From Albula goreensis (taxonomy: Eukaryota > Chordata > Actinopteri > Albuliformes > Albulidae), in contig CM040746.1 of assembly GCA_022829145.1 (NCBI GenBank), positions 6,216,184 through 6,280,183 on the forward strand: 64,000 bases of DNA, in the 5' to 3' direction. Positions 31,772-45,009 of this stretch are shown here, piece by piece; position 1 is the stretch's first letter, and each line of letters starts with the position of its first letter. Made by a program: the position numbers and the translations under genes. Below the pieces are notes generated by a model. The model made no database searches and was not told where the DNA came from. It saw only the letters and a program-made list of their open reading frames with translations.

Positions 31772-34700
31772 GTAAGTGTATGCGTAGACAATGTACAATT
31801 TTGTTTGTACTGTGGGGGAAATACGTCCTATCCTCCGTAGTGTTCAGGGATTTATTCCCCTTCAGATGACAATGCTTTTTATAGCAGCTTGACAATTCTT
31901 AAAAAGCGCCATTGTAATGATCCCTTTGATCATGTTTAAAACCCTGACAAGAGCTTGTGGCAGTTTATTCCAGTGTGTGGTGAACACAGGAAAAATATCT
32001 GTGTGTTACACTCATTGCTGGCTTAGGGAGAACAAAATAATACCCATGACAGGAGCATGGGAAGGGAGGGGGGGGGGGCTGCTACCAAACTGGTCCTAAA
32101 GCAGAAGTGGTGGGGGCGGAACTGAGATGGGGCTGAATTTAATAAATGGAAAACAAGCTGTTTTGTGATTCAAGACTTTGCATTGGATTCCCCCAAGCGT
32201 CTGCCTCGCAAGCATTCACTCACCTCACTGGTTCTTGACTGTATATGATGCTCCTGCAATCAATGGATGAGAAACATCGATAGTAATTTCACATTGGCAC
32301 AGTTTTCCTTCCCTCTTACTTACACTTGGCTCGTTATATGCGTACTACTCACAGCCTGTGATGGGCAGAGTGTTTGCTTATTCTGTTCGGTCTAATTATA
32401 ATGGGTTTTATTTATTTAGATACAACGAAGGCAGCAAAGCCACAGTGTAATTCAGCCGTTTCTGCTCTGCATTTTTGCTTTCCACATAATTTGATTTGTT
32501 GAGATAAACTCATCTGAGCCGAACTGTTGATAGGAGTTGTTTTAGTTTCTACGGCTTGGTTTTCCCTCTTTGCGGGACTGTAGTCATAGAACTGAATTAT
32601 TTATGACTCGCCCTGTCATCCTTTTAATGGAGGATGAAGATTAGGATAGGTCCTTGTTTAGCGAAGTTCTTGGTAAAGTCCTAATGAAGTGTTGCATCAT
32701 GTTAATGATAAATAATTCAAAAACTGATCCACAAAAGTAAAATATTCTTGTCAGTGCACCACTCTCTTTGTAAAAATAAATACAAAATGTATGCAGCGTG
32801 TAAACTGTTCTTCCTCCAGCCAGTTCATTTGTGCTGTATGTGTCCTCATTTCCTATTTTCTTGAGATTTTTTAGTTTCTTTACATCAAAGAAATAACGCT
32901 GCCAATCAAATTGACAGTTACCGAAGCTCAAACTTATCAAATCAGTCTTCCCTACTGCAACAATATTGTTTATTTTTAATATTGTACCTTAAAGATGACA
33001 GAAAATAGTTCCATATTGTACTCCAGTCCTTGTTTTTATAATATCTCAGTCAACATAAATTCACAGGACAATGCCTCTGTGGAAAGACCTGGCCATTCTT
33101 TGGAAGCCAGTTAGACAGAACAGGTCCAATGTCTAAGAGCCAGCGTTAACATTGATACTGTGCCGATAGACACTATAATAAATTCTCTGATTACCGAAGT
33201 TATTTGGGATCTGGTTGTAATAGATAAATAGGAGTCCAAACTTGTGGCACAGGTAAGCTGAATGATGGGTGTAAGGTTTGTTTGAAAGCCCAGCTTTGTG
33301 TAATATCTGTGTCTGGGTGAAGTTCATTTTCTATCAGTGTGGAATGTCCCCATCGCGCCCATGTGACTGTTGCGTTCGGCTTCTATGAAACTGATGCAGC
33401 AGAGTTTTGAAATAAACAGGGCAGCGGTTACCTAAGGCAGAATCTCTGTCTCAGCCGCTGCTCTGTGCGTGGTCTGGTGAGGGATGCATCGTCACACAGG
33501 CAGGTTCTACAGTAAGGCTCAGAAATTATTAGAACTCTTGAAGCCAAAGCGGTGCTTTGCCTGTCGCTGACTTGACTGGTCTGGTTATGTGGGTCTTACT
33601 GTTCTATTTGCTGTGTGGTTTCTGTTTATCCTGTATGCTCTCTGTTAAGGAAAATATTATGCTTTTTAATCCATGGGGGAAGACAGTTGTCTGTTTCCAT
33701 CAGAGTCATTGAATCGACATAAGTATCAATTCTTTTCAAACTTGCAAGAACTGAATGTCACAAGCCCAGTGATTATGTAGATCAATTCCTGTGGACATGA
33801 ATGAATGAATAATGTGAAATGTAACTGTTGGGTTGCTGCTTTGTGTTATGGAAAGATGACCAGCTTTGGTTCTCAGCCACTTGAAGCCTGTTTGTGTGAA
33901 GGAGGTCTGCAGCCCAGCAGATCGCTGGCCCCTTTGGGCTTTAGTGTGGACCCTGAGCAGGGAGAGGGTGAATGGAGGTGAAGAAGGGAGAGGGGGAGAG
34001 GGAGTTTTGTAAGTGGTTTATTAGTGTTCACTGGGCTTACCTGCCCAGATGCGGTCCTTTGGGCAGTCACTGTGTACTTTGCCTCATGAGCTTTTCAGGT
34101 GTGGATGACAAAAATTAGGGAAGGGGGGGGAATCAACCAAAAATAAAAGCTGCTGCCAGTGTGAAAGGCTAGGGAGGAGCACAGAGCACAGTGTGCCCGT
34201 GGCGTGCTGTGTAATTGTAGCGATCCTTTGCGTCCGCATCGTAACGGGGATGCTAATGTGTGTACCTCCCGGCACACAGGCGGAATAATCTGCTGAGGCG
34301 GAGAGGTTTCTTTAGAGTCTCATTTGAGTAACCCCCACCCCCCGCACCCCTGACACTGTAGCGGGCCATTAGAGGCGTAGCCTGCTCTAACTCTGGCCCT
34401 GTGTCCACGCATGTTGCCCGGGGTCTCATGTCCCTTATGCGCCTCGGCTTTTCTCAGTGGGTGGTGCACAGTTGGTTTTGTGTTTGCTTTTTTAAAATTT
34501 TCTTGATTTATTTTTTTTTTTGCATAGACAAGCGCTGCCTCGCAGTCTCAATTAAGCCGCATAACAATGAGGTCAAGGCATAAATAATTTCAGGCTAAGC
34601 TGTCTCTAATGCTTCACCAAGAGGCTGACAAGCTTCCCCATTAAGTTGTGATGATTAGTTCTGTATCAACAGAACACTGTAAACTGCGAGGCAAACATAT

Positions 34701-36415
34701 TTGGAAAATGTTATGCTGAAAACAGACAGTAGCTTGTTCAACCCTCTATGTTCTACCCCCCCCATGGATGTAGCCTGTAGCTTCAGTCTGCAGCAGGAAG
34801 TTTGACTGACAGCAGATCATACTGCCACTGGGTCCTCCTTTTAATCTCCGTTAATGGCCGCTGTGCTTAGCGGCCTTTTACTGTGTAATGGCCTCCCTGC
34901 TTCTGTTCACCATACCCCATTAGTCTGCAAACACACATTAATATTTAAGCATCGTGATTGTAAGATCTGCTTAGTTTCATTTGTTTCAGCCTTGTCAAGA
35001 GTCAGATGTGGTCAAGACATCTAACAGAATGGGTCACTTTTCATCTTGTAATGTTTGAGTGTTTTATAATTTAGGTATCCACACGGTGATTGGCCTTTGA
35101 AAATCATCCGTCTTGCATTGGGTGGTGTGACCCAGCGGGGTTGGCCTGTCATTAGGAGTGTCTCAGTCAGAGTCTTACTCCTCTTTCCTTATATTTGGAC
35201 ATTACCTACCATGTGCCTTTACGTTGTTAGGACACTGTTCTAGTGAGAACCACTGTGTGTTTCAGAATAACAAAGGGATTCCGTCACATGTGACCAGAGC
35301 CAGATGGCGCCTATTGGTAATGACCTACTACCTGCCGTCTGGGGAACGTGGGGTTCCCCATTACCATATATGGGCCTCACTTCCTGGGGCTGCCTTGCTA
35401 TCACATGCAAACGCATCTCCCTCAAACTGTATAAATGTTGATGACACATTGTGCTCGTTGAATATTTTGCTCCATGGTTGTGTTCCCGCGGATTTGCCTG
35501 TCTTTAACTGCGAACATTGGATCCATCTCTTCATCAACATGGTTGTTTTTACTCGTTTTTGTTATCTGGTTATTTGCAGACAAATAAATGCCTGCGATCA
35601 AATGCCTGCAATTTTTTTTCCATCACCATCTTTTTTTAATCATACATGTTCTGTGGCTAAATAATATTTATCTGTAGTACATGGAGGTTTTAAAGACTGA
35701 AATAAATAGGTAATTTTTAATGAAAGTTTGGCTTGGATTTTGGCTTGAGTTTTTCTGGAAGTTTCTGGTTGCCAATCCACCCTAGCTGCCTTCATTAGCT
35801 CAATGAATTGTTTTTTTGATTTGCTAAATTGATCCTGTTTCCTCGCTCTTTCTAGACTGAAGACATAGTGAGAGGGAGAAGGCCCTGTAGGCCTTCAGTT
35901 CTGGAGCTGGATAGCCGTGCTGCTTTTATGCTGCTCCTTCCCAGAGCCACTCCCCCAGCGGAAGGCAGTGACGTGACTGTCTCACCCTGAGATGTGCTCG
36001 CTGCGGCTTAATTGCGCGTCTTGGGGGAAAGTTGTGCAGTAGTGGATGATGTCTTTGACGGGCCCAAAACGGAGGTTGTTGGTAAACCCCCCCTCCCTTC
36101 CGTGACGGGAAGCAGGGCCCTCTGCAGACACGCTGTGTGCGTGTGCGCTGTGCGCTGCCCGGTCGATACAGCTCTGGATCCTGTGAGGAGATCGTTTATC
36201 AGACCTCACAGTCCTGCCTCCAGCTGCCTGACGATGCCAGCCTGCCACCCTCCAGTCTGATTTATGGAGCAGAAAAGGTCAGCGCCATGTGCTAATTCAC
36301 TCTCTGTGCTTTTTGGTCCGTTAGGTGTGCGGGTTTTATTTCCCATCCCTCGTTACTGGAGCGTGTGGTTACAGTGTGTGCTGGAGCAGGGGGAGAATGC
36401 AGGCCACATGGAGGC
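31772..36415. other. Long non-coding tract, no supported gene
   Basis: Mostly unique AT-rich sequence. A small perfect hairpin GGCCGC-N8-GCGGCC sits near 34855-34875. No transposon or coding exon recognised. Interpreted as intron 1 or flank of the putative drp2. Confidence 0.5.
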
Positions 36416-36672
36416 GGGGCAGGGGGTAGTAGGGAAGGGGGGCTGGGGGTAGGGGGCAGGAAGCAGGGGGTAGGAGGGAAGGGGGCAGGAGGCAGGAAGT
36501 AGGGGGTAGGAGGGAAGGCGGTAGGAGGCAGGAGGGAAGGGGGTAGGAGGCAGGAAGTAGGGGGTAGGAGGGAAGGGGGCAGGAGGCAGGAAGTAGGGGG
36601 TAGGAGGGAAGAGGGCAGGAAGTAGGGGGTAGGAGGGAAGGGGTAGGAGGCAGGAAGTAGGGGGTAGGAAGC
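36416..36672. repeat. G-rich minisatellite (GGGGGTAGGAGGGAAGGGGG-like)
   Basis: Purine-only tract with repeated GGAAGTAGGGGGTAGGAGGG, AAGGGGGCAGGAGGCA and similar modules, with many runs of 3-5 G in close spacing, i.e. high G-quadruplex potential. The long minus-strand ORF here (PPTSCLLPPSLL-like) is a repeat artefact. Confidence 0.9.
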
Positions 36673-38597
36673 ATGCAGCAGTCCTGTAATAAATTCCGTA
36701 GATTTTGTTTATGCTTAAGCCATTTTGGCTCTATTTTCCTTACTCTATGCATTACAGCCCTTTTCCATTGGTAATAAGCTATGCTGGTGGACCAGGATGG
36801 CTGCTTTGTGAAGTGTTAGCAGTAATGCTAATGGGTGTCCCAGCTCATGATGTAATGGCAGGAGTGGAGATCACCAGCTTGCTGTTCATTTCTCTGGCAG
36901 TGGTCGCACAGGGGCTCAATGTGTGGCTTGCAGTGCTGAAATTGCACACTAAAGTGACTTCACCCTGACACAGAGATCACACACAGCTGGGGTTAATGAT
37001 GCGGGGCGATCGAGCCCTTTTTCTTTAAATATTACTCATAACTTTATTGTTAAGACTGACAGTTATTTTATATCCATTGTTGTGGAATTTTGAATTTCCT
37101 GGTCATCAATACTATTTAAGCACTTAGATTGCCATCTCTGTATTGTATTGCTGTTCCTATGGAAACGGCAGACGTCCGAGGTTCAAGTGAGCAGCGATTT
37201 GGGCAAAGCCGGTAGCTCTGTGAGAAATGATAAGCGCCTGTAATGTCTGTCTTGTTTTTTTCCTTCTGCGGAGTTGTCTTCTCGCCAGTTTCCAAATGGG
37301 GTTAAGCCCTCATTTTCTCAGTGCTGATATGTGTCCGTGCCTGTGTCTGCACTCTCAATCACGCTGTAAAATGATTGGGTGCCTGGAAGCTGTGCGTGCA
37401 GGCAAAGCCAATGATTGGCCCATGCCATTACCGCAGGAAAGGCCAGACCTTTTAAATGCTGGGATGACTTCGACCTGTGAGAATGGAAAGGGTCGGGACA
37501 CAACAGGCCATGTGGGGCGGGGAGGGAGAGGAAAATACCTGCACAACATTCATCCAATCTGACTCTGTGACTTATCATGTTTAAAGTCTGATTCCAAAAT
37601 AACAGCATTAATTCTGCACTGCTACAGCATCCAAGCCAATGGCTTTTTGAAGTGATTGCCCTCCCTGCGTAACGTGACTGGCTCGTTTCCTTCGGTAGTG
37701 TGGCCGTGTCAGCAACGTCGCGTGGAGTAAGGAACGGGGGAGATATGCTAATCATCTCTCGTCTTTATTTTTGGAGCGCAGTTTAGAGTTTCTCTGTCTC
37801 AAGACGCAGTGAGTCATGTTAAGGCATAGGACTTTGAGTCACAGCAGAGTAAGTGTTACATTTGGAATTGCACCCTTTTATCTTAACTTCCCCTCTGCTG
37901 TAACACAGATGTGTCTGGTTTAAACTACAGTTATCAGGGTGTGTGGTAGCAGAGGCTCTCCTCATGGCTGCCTTGGTGTTTTTCCTGCATTTAAATGGCC
38001 TGAGGGCATCGGCCCCTGCCTGTCCCCCCCGTCTCTGCCCGCCGCGTAACGGCCAGAACTCCCCTCACCAGCTTCTCCCCTGACTGTTCTCTGTATTCAG
38101 AGAAGGTCATGTCAAATTAGGAGGTTTTGCTCCTTTTTTCTGCATGCACAGCGGTAAACCAAATTAAATAATTTGCATGCTCCATCCAGGCCCAGAATCC
38201 GTGAGGCCTGCTTTGTATCTGATTGCAGCGATTAATTAATTCAGTCCTGTTAGCTGGTCCTTATCGTTATTAATTGTAATTAGGAGTTGGCGTGGTGGAG
38301 GGTAACCATGGCGGGGGAGGGGGGTGTATGTGCTTCTGTTCCATAATCAGCTCCTCAGCAGAAAACCATGGAAGCACACGGTAACATGTTTGCAATACTG
38401 CCTACAACAGTCTCATATAAAGCAGAAATTATGCTGCAGCAACCATGAAAAATTTGTAAACCATCTGCCTTAATATTGTAAGTAATGTCAACATTATGAT
38501 GTTTTTATTTTTAGCTGAAGAAACAAAGCATAAAACTGACCAACTAAGTTTTTTCAGAGAAGTAATTGTATGCATTTTTAGTGTCTGTCTCTCAGCT
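36673..38597. other. Non-coding tract
   Basis: No supported gene or transposon. Contains an AT-rich homeodomain-motif-dense block at 38155-38295, listed separately. Confidence 0.5.
38155..38295. promoter_or_regulatory. Candidate conserved non-coding element
   Basis: Unique, non-repetitive block dense in TAAT/ATTA cores (GCGATTAATTAATTCAG, TTATTAATTGTAATTAGGAG) with a TTTGCATGC octamer-like string. Composition resembles vertebrate developmental enhancers; conservation itself cannot be seen from one sequence. Confidence 0.3.
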
Positions 38598-38686
38598 CTG
38601 TGTGTGTGTGACTCCCAGCTATTTGTGTGTGTGTGTGTGTGTGTGTGACTCCCAGCTCTGTGTGTGTGTGTGTGTGAGACTCCCAG

Positions 38687-38730
<44 letters not shown>

Positions 38731-38737
38731 CTCCCAG

Positions 38738-38789
<52 letters not shown>

Positions 38790-38885
38790 CTCCCAGCTGT
38801 GTGTGTGTGTGTGACTCTCAGCTGTGTGTGTGTGACTCCCAGCTGTGTGTGTGCACGACTCCCAGCTCTGTGTGTGTGACTCCCA
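38598..38885. repeat. Compound (TG)n microsatellite with GACTCCCAGCTCTG punctuation
   Basis: TG tracts of 6 to over 20 units are separated at least nine times by (T)GACTCCCAGCT(C/G)TG, a higher-order minisatellite built on a microsatellite. Confidence 0.95.
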
Positions 38886-41852
38886 GTTCGGTATAAGGGT
38901 GGTGTTTGATCTGGTATTGTGTGTCCCTTCAAACTAGGCAGCCTGGGTTTAATTTAATAAAAGGATATATACCTTGTTCCTGCTGTGACACACAGGGATT
39001 TACCGGTGTGGATGGGACGGCAGAAGTACTGGACAGAGAGCACAGATTCACACAAACAGCCAAGCAAAAAGGGTTAACTGAACTTGAAAACAAATGACAC
39101 TGGGGAAAAATTAAACTAAATGCAGCGATAAACAGAAGACTCCCTCAAATAGTGAAAACAAAACTTAAAATTCTTTTCACGGTTTCATTATCGGCGACCT
39201 CCAACCAACTCATACGGGGCTGGTGGCAGGGTGACTGGCTGGCTGTGTTCCCCAGGGGGTTGTCCACAGCATATCTCGGGAAAACTGGGGGAAAACACAC
39301 AAAGAATAGTTAATGCATGAACGAGGAGGCAATGTGGTCTGCCCCGTACAGCGGGGCTGAGGTTGTTTCCAGGGACGCTGAGCTTGATTGGGAGCGGCTG
39401 CAGCTGCGTAGATTGCATTTTTCATGTGCATCCAATTTGCTAGCCGGGAGCGGCTGCTCCCCAACGTCCTGGACTTCAGGCGCTGCCGCTGTCCATGGAG
39501 CTGAGGTGCTGAACCTGGCAGTGTGGTCGCCGAAACCTGGTCGTGGGGGCAGCACTTTTTTGTGGCCACACCCGTCCCCACGTCACACTGCTTAAAAACA
39601 CGCTTATATTTATTGAAATCGAAAGTGATCGTGCTTTCATGTTCAATTACATCCTAATTAATCTTTATTAATAAGCCCTTCAAATGCCTGTACAGTTAGC
39701 TGCACTGAATCTTACGAGATCTACACTTAATTTTCTTCATTTAATATTTGTACCAGCTACATTTAATTTCAGCCTTACTCATTGCCCCAAATTCCCTGTC
39801 ATAAGTAAACTCCAAGTTTTGGACAAGTTTGAAAAAGATGGGAGATGTTTAGATCTTCCATGCTGAAGTGTTGGAGTACCAGAAGCTACAGTAATGCCTG
39901 CAGTCCCTTAGCAATATTACAGGCGGAGAAGCACAAGCTTCAGACTCCAGAGTGATCCGGAATCCGTCAGTTACTTAGTTGGGGTGGCTGGTGTGAATAA
40001 CAGCAATGATTCAGCAGGGCGAGAGTCGCTCGGCTCCACTGCTGCTCCGCTCGCGCGGCCTGGGCTGGCTTTGTCGTGTAGCTGTTGTATTCATTCATGC
40101 AGCTGTTGAGTCACGTGACATCTGTGCTGCAGGAGAGTTTGAGCTTCAGCACACTGGTAACGGTCAAACACACCAGACGCAGAGGAGAGAGTGAGAGCAG
40201 CCTGGCTGAGCCAATAGGCTGTGAGCTAGTAGCATGTTCCCCTCAGGCAGGCAGGAGAGCAGTCTTCCCAGCATGCATTACATGCGTTACAGCTGTAGAG
40301 ATGAAGGGATTCCTGCTGCACAGTAAGGTTAGGTGCTAGCGGTGGGTTTGTAGGAAGGTGTTTGTTTTATAGAAGCCTAAGCAAGCCTAAGCATCCAACA
40401 TGATGTGACAGTGATGGGCTGGCATTAAAAAAAGCTGTAGCACCAGCTGTTAAATCTAAATTCTTACAAATAACATCTATTCATCTCAACTGTGCATTCC
40501 TTAACCACATAACAGTTGATTTTTTTACAGTTGATTATTAAATTACAATGATATCTATATGCTAATTATACGTAGCAAAGTCCCTTTCTCTGTTTCCTAA
40601 AATCTGACGATCCAATACCATCATAAGACAGGTTTACATGCTGAATATGTTTCATCATTCTGAACACATTAGTTCCATTTGAAGAGTCCAGATGGATCGT
40701 TTACATGCCCCGAGTATGTAACCTAATAAAACTTTTTGTCGTGTGCACAGAATGATCTCACGTAGATCATACACCATCATTGTCCAAACCTCTGTTGGAC
40801 TCAGCCTTGTAATCATAATTTGTCATAATTTGTTTGCAGTGAAATAGCTAATGTCCACAAGCTTAAGTCCAATGGCTGACAAAGCCAGAGCCAGTTGCAA
40901 CTTTGTAATTAGGCATGTTTGTTTCAACTTCACAGAGTGAAGGGAAAAAGGTGGGGAAAACACTAGTTTATCTTCCCATGGTCCTGCATTGTCTGGTTTT
41001 CTTTTTGACTTGCGAATACAGACTACTGCCACCTCCTGGTGTGGAGAGTCATTTCCTGTCACACAGGATCAGAACGTACACATTGGCCGTTAGCTGTAGC
41101 CTAAGCGATGTGCTGAAGTGCTATTTAATATGGGTGATTCGGAGCGATCCGACTGGTCGGCCTTGCCTTGGTCACTGCTGGCTCCCTGACGTTGACTTGC
41201 TGTGTCACGGCTGTAACGATGCTTTACATTTTTATCCATTTTTATTTCCAATTAAAGTGTGCCTGAAACAGTTGACCGAGCTGAAGCTGTCTTACACCGT
41301 GACACTCTGCGGTTGCCATTCACAGAAGCCCCTAGTGGTGATTCCACTGCCTCCTGCTTTGTGGAGGCACAGATTGGCCCAGTACAGAATGTTCTCACAT
41401 TCATATTCACACAGTGAATAAGGCTGCTATAGCTGAGCAAATGGTATTTTTGAGAGATTCTACAGTGAAGCCATTCGATTGGTGTGAGCGGCTGTGTATG
41501 TAAGGGTGAAATGGATGGCTGGGAGGCCTGGCTCCATGCAGCCGTGCAGTAAGATGAGTTTGTGAATGGCACGGTGAGCAGGACCACGCTCTCTGAGGCA
41601 GTGCTGTCTTATCATTGTTCAGTTTATTTGTTTACATCAAACTTCAGATGGGAGTTCAAAATGATTCTTGGAAACACACAATCATTTACTGTCTCCACCG
41701 TCTTCTCTGCATTGGTCGTCCTTTACATGGAGAAGCAAATTGGTGCAATTGTTATTCTTTTTTAACATCTGTTGTCTTTAAGTCATTGAAAGACAATGTT
41801 TGTTTTCTTTAACATCTCCATTGACCAGTATGTGTGATTGGGTCATCTGCAT
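38886..41852. other. Non-coding tract
   Basis: No supported gene. 38950-39600 has overlapping GC-rich ORFs on both strands that look like shadows, perhaps of an unrecognised repeat. Confidence 0.45.
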
Positions 41853-42720
41853 CTATGTTTGACAACTGAATCCTGTACAGCTTTCAGGTAAGTCATTTAT
41901 ATATAAACTGAAGAGCAAGAGGCCCCAAACAGAGCGTTGTGGATTCAGCCTATCAGAGGGTGCAGCTCTCCATACTGACCTTAACACAATGCTGTCTACA
42001 TACAGCCAACCAGCCATCTGATCAGGAAGGTAATGTGCTTCAAGGTTCACAGAATCTAGGACCTGTTTAAAGTGTGAAAACACTGCTGTCACGACATTAC
42101 CCTTTTGTGTGGTCTGTATATTTACAATGAAACAGCAGGTGGCCATTTCGGTTGAGTGTTTTGGCCTAAATTCAGATTGTTTAGAAGGAATTGATTGCTT
42201 TTAAGGTTGGTGATCAGTTTTATGCAACAGTTTTTCTTTCAAAGACCTTTGAGATCATAGGAATAATAGACATTGGTTTGTAGTTGTATGCCTGGTGTGG
42301 AACAGTGCTGTAAAAATCTATATGGATTATGACAGCTGTTCCAACTTTGTAGGAATTTATTAGTTCTACTATATATATGTAGCGAAGTAAATGTGTTCCA
42401 GACCTGATCAGAGTGGAGCTGTTTTTTATTTTTGATAAAGAGGTTTCCAGCACAAGTACATCCTTATCAGTTGAATTGCTTGGTTTGTTGATAACCTGTA
42501 CAGCTATAGTCTCTTAAATATAAAAAGATGCTGATGTCTCTCTTACTAACCTGTGACAACCAAATTCATATGCAATTTCTGCACCTCTAGTATTACTCAC
42601 TCTGTTCACTTTAAATTCCATTGCTGAGTTCTTAAGGTTAGAGTCATTGTTTGGCTGTTTCCCGAGCGATGAGCTATTTATTTTACAGTCTGCAGTCAGC
42701 TTTTGCAAAGAGATCCATAT
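41853..42720 (-). mobile_element. LINE remnant A: decayed reverse transcriptase (minus strand)
   Basis: Three minus-strand segments in collinear order show non-LTR reverse transcriptase signatures: a YKPMSIIPMISKVFE block (42220-42453, cf. PISLLPxxSKVFE), then VVTAVFSHFKQVLDSVNLE (cf. AxFIDFKKAFDTVxHE), and SVWGLLLFSLYINDLPESC (cf. GSVLGPLLFSLYINDLP) at 41853-42146. In-frame breaks and stops separate them, and the second catalytic aspartate box lies beyond a stop. It resembles the L2/CR1/Rex-type group; exact family and 5' extent uncertain. Confidence 0.8.
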
Positions 42721-43049
42721 CCATTTCAGTAGGCTGTTTTCAGTGCAAAATATCTCTTTTCAGTAACAGGTATATGTCATTACACAGCAACGATTGAGAG
42801 ACTTTTCGCAGTGTGTGTTGGAAATCTTGTGCATACCGCTTTGTTAGTTCTGAGAGTTTCCATCAAAGTAGCACAGCATGTATCGAAATCATAAACTCAT
42901 AAAACATCATCTCAGACGGCATTCTGTGTGTCATTTTCACTGTGTAGCATTTAGTTTTTTTGAGGATGCCAGCATTCTGCAGAAGGTCTGTTATGATTGA
43001 ATTGCATTCTGTGTCATATGCATTTTTATATACTGTGTAGCATTTAGTT

Positions 43050-43420
43050 TTTATATACTCTCATATGCCCTGTATGTGTTATATACCCTCATATGCCCTT
43101 AGTGTGTGTTATATACCCTCATATGCCCTTAGTGTGTGTTATATACCCTCATATGCCCTTAGGTCTCTCATATGCCCTTATGATTGCCCATAGTATGTGC
43201 CCTAGTGTGTCCTTATGCCCTTAAATATACCCTCATATGCCCTGAGTGTGTGTTGTATATCCTAATGTATTTGTTATATATACCCTTTGCATATGCCCCT
43301 TAGTGTGTGTTATATACCCTCATATGCCCTTAGTGTGTGTTATATACCCTCATATGCCCTTAGTGTGTGTTATATACCCTCATATGCCCTGAGTGTGTGC
43401 TAAATACCCTAATGTGTAAA
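43050..43420. repeat. About 30-bp tandem repeat (TATATACCCTCATATGCCCTTAGTGTGTGT)
   Basis: Roughly ten copies with a scrambled middle (43155-43290) containing shorter ATGCCCTTA derivatives. Followed by a 30-bp direct duplication, AAAAGCACAGTCACAGGAGC then CCGGTCCT, at about 43417-43445 and 43476-43504. Confidence 0.9.
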
Positions 43421-44260
43421 AGCACAGTCACAGGAGCCCGGTCCTCACATGCTAAATACAGCACACACACTCAGGAAAAGCACAGTCACAGGAGCCCGGT
43501 CCTATTGTGATACATCGGTATTTCTCATGGAAACAAAAAATGTCTCAAGAACCCTCTCAGAAGGATGTGTGCTGTGGATGTGCAGATGTGTATTCAAAAA
43601 GGGGATTTTCATCATGAATGAATTATCTAAATGAAAAGCAATGCTCTTTGGGCAAAACTAGCATTTAAGCTAAATAAGCAATTTAACTTAAATGATAGCC
43701 TTGTATAATGGCGGTTGGAAAGACACGCACATGAATAAAATAAAACCCGGCGATTTAGAGATATCTTCCCCTTTCTTCCCACATGATTTCCCAATCCTCT
43801 GTGTATATTATTCCATTTCATCTGTTGGGTTGAGGCCAGACACACAATTTCCAGCAGTGCTGACTAGCTGTGCAAATGTGAAATCAGCCCACTGTATAGG
43901 CTGGTGACATTGAGCGATGTTCAAATTGCTGCTAAAATTGAGGCTTGTGTTTTACGTGTACTGAATACTAATGTGTTTTAAAGTCCATAACAGTGGACCT
44001 GGAGTCTGGGGGGCTGTCAGCACTGGCTCTGTGAGGATTCGTTTTGGACACCCCCTCCCCCTCCCCATCTTCCCTGCTTTCGTCCGTTGGTGATGCAGGC
44101 AGCGAAGTTTGCGTTTCCCAATGAGTGATGCCATTTTGCTTGTGCCGCTTAATAATTCGGTTGGTTCTGATTGGTGGTGTTGGAGTAGAGCTGTCCTGAG
44201 GCTGCATGGTGTTAGTAGAGGTTAGTGTTGGGATGATTCTCAGGACCAGCTGGCTGAGGG

Positions 44261-45009
44261 TAGGGCTGGGCGATACGGCCTAAAAACGATATCCCGATGG
44301 TTTTTTTTTTTTTTTGACAAATTGCGAAATACTATGTATATTTCTATTTCTATCTAAAACACTGAGTTGAAGTCAAAACCATGTATAATGTTGAATATCA
44401 CTCTTTATTTAAACACAACAACTGCACACATATCTTTTATAATGTATCGTTAGCTGAGCTAGCCTCACGGTGTTTGACCGATTCATCGTTCTGCACTGGG
44501 TGGTGTGGTTTGATGTGGTGCAATAAATTTGTGGTACTGCCACCTTTTTTTTTTTTTTTTTTTTTTTTTTGGCATACTTTACATAAGACTGTACTCTGTT
44601 GCACATCTTCCCCCTGAATCCAAACAACTTTCATACAACAGACATGTGACTGTTCGGAATTAGGTCTTCCTCAGCTCTTTCAATCTGCTGTTCACGGTTC
44701 TCTCCCATTTCAAACTATCAGCTCACCTGACACGACAGTGATTGACGGGCATGGTTACAGTGGTGTGAGTGTTTTAGAGAATTTCAACGAGAGAGAGAGC
44801 ACACAAGTGAGAAAGCTTCTGCCTGCTAAACGCTGCAGACTTAAAAAACAAAGCAAGTGATTACACTGCAAACTAACCCTAATTTGAATTTTTGATATTA
44901 CGATTTGGCAACTTCTTGTATCTTGTGTAAAAAATGATTGCGTTTCCCAATGACATCACTCATTGGGAAACGCAAACTTCAAATATATTCACTTTATTGC
45001 CCAGCCCTA
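44261..45009. mobile_element. hAT-type non-autonomous element nested in LINE B, 749 bp
   Basis: Termini TAGGGCTGGGCGATA and TATTGCCCAGCCCTA are inverted repeats. Flanking 8-mers GCTGAGGG (44253-44260) and GCTGAAGG (45010-45017) match at 7 of 8. There is no transposase ORF. It contains a long T run (about 44543-44570) and a hairpin near its right end (44938-44975). Confidence 0.9.
44938..44975. repeat. Perfect 16-bp inverted repeat (hairpin), loop 6 nt
   Basis: TTGCGTTTCCCAATGA (44938-44953), loop CATCAC, then its exact reverse complement (44960-44975). The right arm extends into a 27-bp sequence that is the exact reverse complement of 44104-44130. Confidence 0.95.

Noticed and set aside
36369-36752. 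Pro/Leu/Ser-rich 127-codon minus-strand ORF
   Set aside because: Artefact of the G-rich minisatellite.
38429-38932. His-Thr repeat ORF of 167 codons and the opposite Cys-Val ORF
   Set aside because: Translations of (CA)n/(TG)n.
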